A DNA stretch of 5,774 nucleotides, from NCBI GenBank assembly GCA_021163585.1, contig JAGGTW010000087.1:1-5774 (forward strand). Reading direction: 5' to 3'. The DNA comes from Desulfurococcales archaeon (GTDB taxonomy: Archaea > Thermoproteota > Thermoprotei_A > Sulfolobales > NBVN01). This document shows, piece by piece, positions 1 through 4,557 of this stretch; within the stretch, counting starts at the first letter, position 1, and every line of letters begins with the position of its first letter. Position numbers and translations under genes: made by a program. Below the pieces are notes generated by a model that was given only the letters and a program-made list of their open reading frames with translations, was not told the origin of the DNA and did no database searches.

Positions 1-822
1 ATGTCAGGACTAATAATCGTTACTGCATTCGTAGTAATGGGTCTACTCGCCCCCTACATAACCCCTTACCCAGAGGATGCGTGGGGTCTGACGTACAATA
101 TAGAGAAAAGGTACCTGCCACCATCTCCTGAGCATCCGTTCGGAACGGATGAAATGGGTAGGGACATGTTTAGTAGAGTAATATTAGGTGCGAGATTCTC
201 ACTACTCATCTCAGTTGGTGTTGTGGGGCTAGCCCTACTCATAGGCATACCCATAGGGCTGGTTGCTGGCTACTTAGGTGGTCGGGCAGGCACCCTCCTA
301 ATGAGGATAACGGATATGTTTCTTGCTTTCCCACCACTACTTCTCGCAATAGCCTTAGCTGCTACTTTAGGGAGAGGGTTAGTGAACGTAATTATTGCCT
401 TAGCTATTTCATGGTGGCCATGGTACTCTAGGCTGGTCTACGTTCAGGTGAACTCCATAAAGAATCTACCGTATGTTGACGCAGCTAAGATCATTGGACT
501 AAGCCCATTCAAGATCATGGTCAGACACGTTCTTCCTAATGCCTTAACACCCGTAACTGTTCAGGCTGCACTAGATATGGGTTCCGCCATACTGGAGGCT
601 GCTGGACTGAGCTTCTTAGGTGTCGGTGTTAAACCTCCAACACCTGAGTGGGGTCTACTGGTCAGTGAGGGCTGGGCATCAATAAATATTGCGTGGTGGA
701 GCAGTTTGTTCCCGGGACTAGCCATACTGGTTACTGTTATAGGCTTTAATCTGTTAGCTGACGCTGTTCGAGAAGCCATGGATCCGAGGCTCAGGAAAGT
801 CATAGTCATGCGGAGGTTGTGA
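1..822 (+). CDS. Oligopeptide/dipeptide ABC transporter permease, DppC/OppC type (5' end probably outside window)
   Basis: One of the two membrane permeases of a peptide-type (Opp/Dpp/nickel family) ABC importer; with a DppB-like partner it forms the channel through the cytoplasmic membrane. Seen in the 273 visible residues: a hydrophobic segment at 3-19 ending in LLAPYITPY, the DppC hallmark HPFGTDEMGRDMFSRVI at 45-61, membrane segments near 66-90, 100-122, 127-146, 186-208 and 234-256, and the cytoplasmic EAA loop (DAAKIIGLSPF..RHVLPN, 160-180) that docks on the ATPases; its usual Glu is Asp here. The C-terminal DPRLR is also typical. Family members are usually about 280-300 residues and carry a short basic stretch before the first segment. 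That stretch is missing, so the ATG at position 1 is probably an internal Met and the real start lies left of the window. The stop overlaps the next gene's leader. Substrate cannot be read from sequence; some relatives carry sugars. Confidence 0.92.
   Translation: MSGLIIVTAFVVMGLLAPYITPYPEDAWGLTYNIEKRYLPPSPEHPFGTDEMGRDMFSRVILGARFSLLISVGVVGLALLIGIPIGLVAGYLGGRAGTLLMRITDMFLAFPPLLLAIALAATLGRGLVNVIIALAISWWPWYSRLVYVQVNSIKNLPYVDAAKIIGLSPFKIMVRHVLPNALTPVTVQAALDMGSAILEAAGLSFLGVGVKPPTPEWGLLVSEGWASINIAWWSSLFPGLAILVTVIGFNLLADAVREAMDPRLRKVIVMRRL
812..817 (+). promoter_or_regulatory. Shine-Dalgarno GGAGGT deciding the start of the DppD-type gene
   Basis: GGAGGT lies inside the last codons of the DppC-type gene. 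It is 7 bases before the ATG at 825 but only 1 base before an in-frame GTG at 819. The normal archaeal spacing therefore favours ATG 825 as the start. The site also gives translational coupling with the permease. Confidence 0.75.
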
Positions 823-824
823 GC

Positions 825-1817
825 ATGTCCTCAGGTAATGTAATCCTCAATATTAAGGACTTAAATGTAAATTACTTTACATTAGAAGGCGTTGTTAAGG
901 CAGTAAGAGGGCTCTCGTTTACTTTGCGTAAGGGTGAATCACTCTGTATTGTGGGTGAGTCGGGTTCAGGTAAGTCGACGGTGGGCTTAACGATAATTAG
1001 GGCTCTTCCATCTAATGCAGTCATTACTGGTGGGGAGGTGGTATTCAATGGCGTGGATCTATTATCCCTCAGTGAGGAGGAGATGTCGAATAAGATAAGG
1101 GGTAAGGAGATATCGATGATATTTCAAGATCCAGCAGCAACATTTAATCCATTATTTACTATAGGTCAGACACTCTCCGATGTGGTGAAGCATCATTTAG
1201 GTATTAAGGAGAAGGACAAGGTGCGTGAGCACGTGCTGAGCATGCTCAGCACGGTAGGACTTCCCGACCCTGAGAGAGTGGCTAGGTCATACCCTCACGA
1301 ATTGAGTGGCGGGATGCTGCAGAGAGCTGCGATAGCTGTAGCGCTGTCCACTAATCCGAAGGTATTAATAGCTGATGAGCCCACTACGATGCTTGATGTG
1401 ACACTTCAGGCCCAGATCCTAGACCTCCTCAGAAAACTTAAGGAAGAATTCAACTTATCCATGATATTCATAACACATAACTTAGGTGTGGCTGCTGAAG
1501 TATGCGACAGGATCCTCGTTATGTATGCTGGAGTGCCATTCGAGGAGGGGGCATGCGAAGAGGTCCTGCTGAGACCCATACACCCCTACACCAAGAAATT
1601 ACTTGAGTGCGTTCCCAGAGCACATAGAAGGGTTGGAAGACTTAGATATATTCCTGGCATGCTACCCGATCCTAAGAACCTTCCTAGAGGTTGCCCATTT
1701 GCCCCTAGATGTGAGAGGGCTGCAGAGCCCTGTAATGAGAGACTCCCCAAGATGGTAGAGGTGAAGCCAGGGCATAGGGTTGCGTGCCACATACTCGCAT
1801 CAGGAGGTGAGCATTAA
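825..1817 (+). CDS. Oligopeptide/dipeptide ABC transporter ATP-binding protein, DppD/OppD type
   Basis: Cytoplasmic ATPase that, paired with the DppF-type subunit encoded next, drives peptide-type import. In the 330-residue product (ATG 825): Walker A GESGSGKST at 44-52, Q-loop Gln at 101 (IFQDPAATFNPL), signature LSGGM at 160-164, Walker B VLIADEP at 180-186, D-loop LDV soon after, and H-loop His at 218 (ITHNLGV). The C-terminal oligopeptide-transporter domain follows: HPYTKKLLECVP at 253-264, PGMLPDP, then Cys 290, 296, 303 and 321. LSGGM rather than LSGGQ is characteristic of the D-type subunit. Length is normal. I chose ATG 825 over GTG 819 because of the Shine-Dalgarno spacing; the difference is two residues. 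The stop TAA shares one base with the next gene's ATG. A perfect 22-bp palindrome lies at codons for HVLSMLST. Whether the four Cys bind a metal or Fe-S cluster is not shown here. Confidence 0.95.
   Translation: MSSGNVILNIKDLNVNYFTLEGVVKAVRGLSFTLRKGESLCIVGESGSGKSTVGLTIIRALPSNAVITGGEVVFNGVDLLSLSEEEMSNKIRGKEISMIFQDPAATFNPLFTIGQTLSDVVKHHLGIKEKDKVREHVLSMLSTVGLPDPERVARSYPHELSGGMLQRAAIAVALSTNPKVLIADEPTTMLDVTLQAQILDLLRKLKEEFNLSMIFITHNLGVAAEVCDRILVMYAGVPFEEGACEEVLLRPIHPYTKKLLECVPRAHRRVGRLRYIPGMLPDPKNLPRGCPFAPRCERAAEPCNERLPKMVEVKPGHRVACHILASGGEH
1232..1253. repeat. Perfect 22-bp palindrome inside the DppD-type gene
   Basis: The left arm CGTGCTGAGCA is followed directly by its exact reverse complement TGCTCAGCACG. 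As RNA it could fold into a 9-bp GC-rich stem with a CAUG loop. A second, overlapping palindrome GCACGTGC is at 1229-1236, and GTGC..GCAC arms flank 1221-1232. The stretch is more GC-rich than the surrounding gene. It encodes HVLSMLST, part of the helical domain between Q-loop and signature, which is not a strongly conserved motif. The function is unknown. Confidence 0.9.
1803..1810 (+). promoter_or_regulatory. Shine-Dalgarno GGAGGTGA of the DppF-type gene
   Basis: GGAGGTGA is an extended match to the archaeal 16S rRNA 3' end. It sits in the last codons of the DppD-type gene, 6 bases before the ATG at 1817. Together with the 1-base TAATG overlap it indicates coupled translation of the two ATPases. 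Confidence 0.85.
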
Positions 1818-2791
1818 TGACCTTACTAAACGTTGTAAATCTCAAAAAGTACTTCCCCATCAGGAAGGGTCTATTTGGTAGGATCGTGGGGTACGTTAAG
1901 GCAGTTGATAATGTGTCATTTAGTATCAGTGAGAATGAGGTTTTCTCTCTCGTAGGTGAATCGGGCTCAGGTAAGACAACCGTAGCTAGGTGCATACTCA
2001 AGCTTTATGACCCGACAGACGGGAAGATAATTTTTGAGGGCAAAGACATTACAAGACTTAAGGGTAAAGACCTCAAAGACTACCGCAGGAAGGTGCAGGC
2101 AGTCTTCCAGAATCCATTCCTTTCACTCAATCCAAGAATGCGGATCGCCGACATAGTTGCTGAGCCCTTGCTGGCGCACATGAAGATGAGTAGAAACGAA
2201 GCTCGTAAAACAGCAATTGATGTTCTAGAAAGGGTAGGGCTTTCAGCATCACTCGCTAGGAGATTTCCGAGCGACTTGAGCGGTGGCCAAGCGCAGAGAG
2301 TAGCAATAGCCAGGGCATTAGCACTTAAACCTAAACTCATAGTACTGGATGAGCCCACCTCAGCCCTAGATGTGTCAGTTCAGGCTCAGATACTCAACTT
2401 ACTTGAAGATCTAAGTAGGGAGTACAAGCTCTCATACCTCCTAATATCCCATGACCTCTCAGTAGTTAGATACATAAGTGACAGGGTAGGGGTAATGTAC
2501 TTAGGAAACATCGTTGAGGACGCACCCACAGAAGTACTCTTCGAGAGCCCTCTCCACCCGTACACGCAAGCACTGCTCTCAGCTGTACCGGAACCTGACC
2601 CCTCACTTAAGAAGTTAAGAAAGAGAATAATGCTGCCTGGCGAGCCGCCCAGCTCTATTAACCCTCCTAAGGGCTGCAGATTACACCCAAGATGCCCCAG
2701 AGTAATGGATGTGTGTAGCAGGGAAGAACCTCCTTTAATTGAGGTTGGAGAAGCCCATAAAGTAAAGTGTTGGCTCTACGCAAAGAAATAA
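1817..2791 (+). CDS. Oligopeptide/dipeptide ABC transporter ATP-binding protein, DppF/OppF type
   Basis: Second cytoplasmic ATPase of the peptide-type importer, partner of the DppD-type subunit. In 324 residues: an N-terminal YFPIRKGLFGR typical of F-type subunits at 12-22, Walker A GESGSGKTT at 48-56, Q-loop Gln 98 (VFQNPFLSLNPR), signature LSGGQ at 154-158 followed by QRVAIARAL, Walker B LIVLDEP at 174-180 with catalytic Glu 179, D-loop SALDVSVQAQ, and H-loop His 212 (ISHDLSVV). The C-terminal domain has HPYTQALLSAVP at 247-258, LPGEPPSSINPPKGC, and Cys 287, 293, 300 and 318. All ATPase motifs are intact and the length is usual for the family. It is the last gene of the + strand operon and ends 36 bases from the convergent DUF917 gene. 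The nature of the carried peptide or other solute cannot be told from this subunit. Confidence 0.95.
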   Translation: MTLLNVVNLKKYFPIRKGLFGRIVGYVKAVDNVSFSISENEVFSLVGESGSGKTTVARCILKLYDPTDGKIIFEGKDITRLKGKDLKDYRRKVQAVFQNPFLSLNPRMRIADIVAEPLLAHMKMSRNEARKTAIDVLERVGLSASLARRFPSDLSGGQAQRVAIARALALKPKLIVLDEPTSALDVSVQAQILNLLEDLSREYKLSYLLISHDLSVVRYISDRVGVMYLGNIVEDAPTEVLFESPLHPYTQALLSAVPEPDPSLKKLRKRIMLPGEPPSSINPPKGCRLHPRCPRVMDVCSREEPPLIEVGEAHKVKCWLYAKK

Positions 2792-2808
2792 AGTGCTCCT
2801 AGGTAGGG

Positions 2809-2837
2809 AAAAAGTCGTGATTTAATTTTATGGTTTT
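2809..2837. terminator. Convergent junction with U-rich termination tracts on both strands
   Basis: On the + strand, after the DppF-type stop, the sequence becomes T-rich (TTTAATTTTA at 2821-2830, then TTTT at 2834-2837). On the - strand, a T5 run (2809-2813) follows the DUF917 stop within 15-20 bases. Archaeal intrinsic termination relies on such U-tracts and often needs no hairpin; I see no strong stem-loop here. Assignment rests on position and composition only. Confidence 0.45.
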
Positions 2838-3982
2838 ACTACAGGGAAAGAGCTCACTCTCTCTTCTATAGGTACGTACTCTACATCAAAGCCGAAGTAC
2901 TTTGGACCATGAACACTTATGGCTTTAGGTGTCCTGAACTGTTCTCGGCCTCTTAATCCAATTACTGTCACTTCCGTACCTTCTTTTAGATCTGTGTTGG
3001 TTATTGGCTCACCTGATTTTGATTCAATAATAATTACTAGATCTGGTGACGTAGCTATTACTTTACCATCGAACCACATTATGTGATTCTCATTCTTAAA
3101 CCATACCTTAGCTTGATGACCCTCGAATTCATTAGCACCCTTAATGTGTATGTAACCCCACATATAGCCCTCTCGGTCTTCCCAATCCTTTTTCTCTACC
3201 ATACCTCTGAAGAGTACCCAACCATTAAACTTCTTAGCTACTGCTAACGCTGGGTCGTCACCTTTTTCCCTTGCCTCCCTCAAGGTTCTACCTGCTTCGT
3301 AACAGTCCGACAGCGTATTTGGTATTATGACTTTTTTCAGCTCTCTGCCAGTCATTACAAAGCCTGCACCAGCTACTAATCCGAATGACGCTACACTTAA
3401 CATCTTGCCAAGCCTCTCAGCCATTTTATAGTTTATAGCCCTCACAATAACTGACTTGTTTCCGTACTCGTCGATGTAGACCGTCGGGTAGGGAGGCATG
3501 TCGTTCAGATACAGGGTGTCTTGGACTATTTCAGGCATTGCCCTACCTATGTAGTCTCCATTGATAGCCATTTTGCCCAGTGATAGAGCTACGTCTATGG
3601 GAAGTGGAGTATTCGAACCTCCAATCTCACCTGGTACAATAGCTTGAAATTCAACACCTAAGTACTTCTCAAGTTCCAGAACGGCAAGAGCCAGTATCTT
3701 CTCAGCCAGCCCTATCTTCTTTACTAGACCGTACTCCCTCATCTTTTGAAGTACTTCAGGAGTCTTAGGTGCTATAGAACCCATCCCATAAGGTGTGCAA
3801 ACATAAGCGTCATCTCTAACAGAACCTACATCATGAATAACTATTTCTCCGTACTTCTCAATATCCTCTAAAAGTATCTTCAGTCCCCATTGAGGTGGGC
3901 CGCCGCCTCCCGTGCCGAAGAACGTACACCCACGTACGAAATCGGTTACATCAGTCTTAGACTTGAGGATCAGATCAGTCAT
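2828..3982 (-). CDS. DUF917 family protein (S-methyl thiohydantoin desulfurase-like)
   Basis: Two-domain cytosolic protein of the DUF917 family (Pfam PF06032). I recall the family now being named after S-methyl thiohydantoin desulfurase and often lying beside hydantoinase/oxoprolinase genes and permeases; the exact reaction here is unknown. With ATG 3982 the product has 384 residues. The N-terminal glycine loop FFGTGGGGPP is at 21-30, GEIGGSNTPLPI at 118-129 and INGDYIGRAMPEI at 140-152. The C-terminal domain has WFKNENHIMWFDGKVIATSP at about 294-313, then PDLVII, and GPKYFGFDVEYVPIEE near the end. The family motif I remember as DxDGxGRAxPE has Asn for its first Asp here. An in-frame GTG at 3997 would add five residues (MLAVT). 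I prefer the ATG because neither start has a Shine-Dalgarno, the ATG fits leaderless initiation from a TATA-like box at 4008-4014, and the start so close to the Gly loop is usual. No signal peptide or membrane segment is seen. Confidence 0.9.
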   Translation of the reverse strand: MTDLILKSKTDVTDFVRGCTFFGTGGGGPPQWGLKILLEDIEKYGEIVIHDVGSVRDDAYVCTPYGMGSIAPKTPEVLQKMREYGLVKKIGLAEKILALAVLELEKYLGVEFQAIVPGEIGGSNTPLPIDVALSLGKMAINGDYIGRAMPEIVQDTLYLNDMPPYPTVYIDEYGNKSVIVRAINYKMAERLGKMLSVASFGLVAGAGFVMTGRELKKVIIPNTLSDCYEAGRTLREAREKGDDPALAVAKKFNGWVLFRGMVEKKDWEDREGYMWGYIHIKGANEFEGHQAKVWFKNENHIMWFDGKVIATSPDLVIIIESKSGEPITNTDLKEGTEVTVIGLRGREQFRTPKAISVHGPKYFGFDVEYVPIEERVSSFPVVKP

Positions 3983-4007
3983 AGTTACAGCCAACACATT
4001 ATATTAG

Positions 4008-4014
4008 TTAAAAA
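4008..4014 (-). promoter_or_regulatory. TATA-like box for a leaderless DUF917 transcript
   Basis: TTTTTAA on the - strand lies 26-32 bases before ATG 3982. This is the spacing expected if transcription begins at or next to the start codon. The gene has no Shine-Dalgarno, as is common for leaderless archaeal transcripts. No clear BRE is visible just upstream. Alternative TATA-like elements are CATATAG (about 4035-4041) and CATATAAAT (4081-4089), so the choice is tentative. Confidence 0.3.
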
Positions 4015-4061
4015 TAATAAGTCTTAATGGAAAACTATATGAAAACGCTATAGATAGAAGT

Positions 4062-4103
4062 ATTACGTGGTAATGAATTACATTTATATGTAAATTATGT
4101 AAA
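4062..4103. promoter_or_regulatory. Cluster of ATTAC/GTAAT half-sites, putative operator of the DUF917 gene
   Basis: ATTAC (4062-4066), GTAAT (4070-4074) and ATTAC (4077-4081) alternate in orientation. They form two perfect palindromes that share the middle half-site: ATTAC-GTG-GTAAT and GTAAT-GA-ATTAC. A third inverted pair, TTACAT-N4-ATGTAA, covers 4078-4093, and TATGTAAA repeats directly at 4087-4094 and 4096-4103. A TATA-like CATATAAAT (- strand, 4081-4089) lies inside the cluster, so a bound repressor would block it. Archaeal regulators of the Lrp/AsnC type often use AT-rich dyads, but the regulator is not known. AT-richness raises the chance background. Confidence 0.4.
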
Positions 4104-4130
4104 AACATTAGGAAAATAAATTAAAAATTA
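4101..4130 (-). terminator. U-rich terminator of the permease / four-TM protein operon
   Basis: Reading the - strand after the stop of the four-TM gene at 4150, three T-rich tracts follow within about 50 bases: T5 at 4123-4127, TTTATTTT at 4113-4120 and T5 at 4101-4105. Repeated U-tracts without a hairpin are the usual archaeal intrinsic signal. Their place before the DUF917 gene suggests that gene is mostly transcribed separately. Confidence 0.5.
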
Positions 4131-4149
4131 AGCTTGTTCTTATTTGCTG

Positions 4150-4557
4150 TCAAATAGTTAATGATACCTTCAATTTTGATCTAGCATACACAACCGTTGC
4201 TAGACCTAGTATAGCTGCTATAGTTGACGACAGTAAAGCTATCACACCCATTTGTGGTGCCCCCTTAGTGAAGAATGGCGCTATGTACACCATAATTCCT
4301 CCTAGACCTGATGAGAACACCCACCATCCGTGAGTGATGCATGCTTCCCCAATCTTAAAAGTCTCTCGCGCTCTAACAACTCTTCCGACGCCTATTCCGC
4401 TGAACACCAGGATCATTAATCCTACTATAATATATATTATTTCCCCGTAAATCCAATATGAGAATACCGTTACACCCACAACCAACACTATTAAGCCCAT
4501 TATGATAGATATAGTAAACAGCAGCGCAGGTAACTTAGCTGACTCATGGATAGGCAT
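4150..4557 (-). CDS. Small four-TM membrane protein of unknown function, coupled to the NCS1 permease
   Basis: I do not recognise a family for this 135-residue protein. Hydrophobic segments at about 10-36, 38-58, 77-96 and 102-125 predict four membrane helices. A basic loop GRVVRARETFKIGE (58-71) lies between helices 2 and 3, and a short KGAPQ turn between 3 and 4. The C-terminus ends in a basic ARSKLKVSLTI. No signal peptide, enzyme motif or Cys cluster is seen; single Cys 73 and His 76 sit just before helix 3. The ATG at 4557 shares one base with the permease stop (TAATG) and has a strong Shine-Dalgarno, so the gene is real and co-translated with the permease. Inference: an accessory or partner subunit of that transporter, or an unrelated membrane protein of the same pathway. 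It might be a fast-evolving family that a profile search would identify. Confidence 0.8.
   Translation of the reverse strand: MPIHESAKLPALLFTISIIMGLIVLVVGVTVFSYWIYGEIIYIIVGLMILVFSGIGVGRVVRARETFKIGEACITHGWWVFSSGLGGIMVYIAPFFTKGAPQMGVIALLSSTIAAILGLATVVYARSKLKVSLTI

Larger units (their letters stand above)
3998..4149. other. 152-bp AT-rich intergenic region between four-TM gene and DUF917 gene
   Basis: This is the only sizeable gap in the window and it is clearly more AT-rich than the genes. From right to left (- strand sense) it holds the U-tracts of the upstream operon, the half-site cluster, several TATA-like elements and the DUF917 start region. A 34-codon open frame (4004-4108, - strand) is present but has no Shine-Dalgarno or coding signal. 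No RNA gene is recognised in it. Confidence 0.7.

Noticed and set aside
561..809. 82-codon - strand open frame opposite the DppC-type gene
   Set aside because: It is a shadow of a conserved permease frame; the translation shows no domain or plausible composition.
1705..2001. 98-codon - strand open frame spanning the junction of the two ATPase genes
   Set aside because: It is antisense to two strongly conserved coding regions, has no Shine-Dalgarno, and shows no recognisable motif.
2080..2358. 92-codon - strand open frame opposite the DppF-type gene
   Set aside because: It is a shadow of the region coding for the Q-loop through Walker B; nothing supports expression.
3606..3622. tRNA T-arm-like sequence on the - strand (GGAGGTTCGAATACTCC)
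   Set aside because: It encodes the conserved GGSNTP of the DUF917 protein, its fifth stem pair is mismatched, and no acceptor, D or anticodon arm was found around it.
3914..3937. ACGTAC direct repeat within the DUF917 gene
   Set aside because: It is only 6 bp, self-palindromic, and falls in codons of the conserved start region; it is not distinguishable from chance.
4004..4108. 34-codon open frame on the - strand in the intergenic region, with four His in its first 14 residues
   Set aside because: It has no Shine-Dalgarno or correctly spaced TATA box and lies in AT-rich DNA with terminator tracts and dyads. A frame of this length is plausible by chance, and classical leader-peptide attenuation is not expected in archaea.
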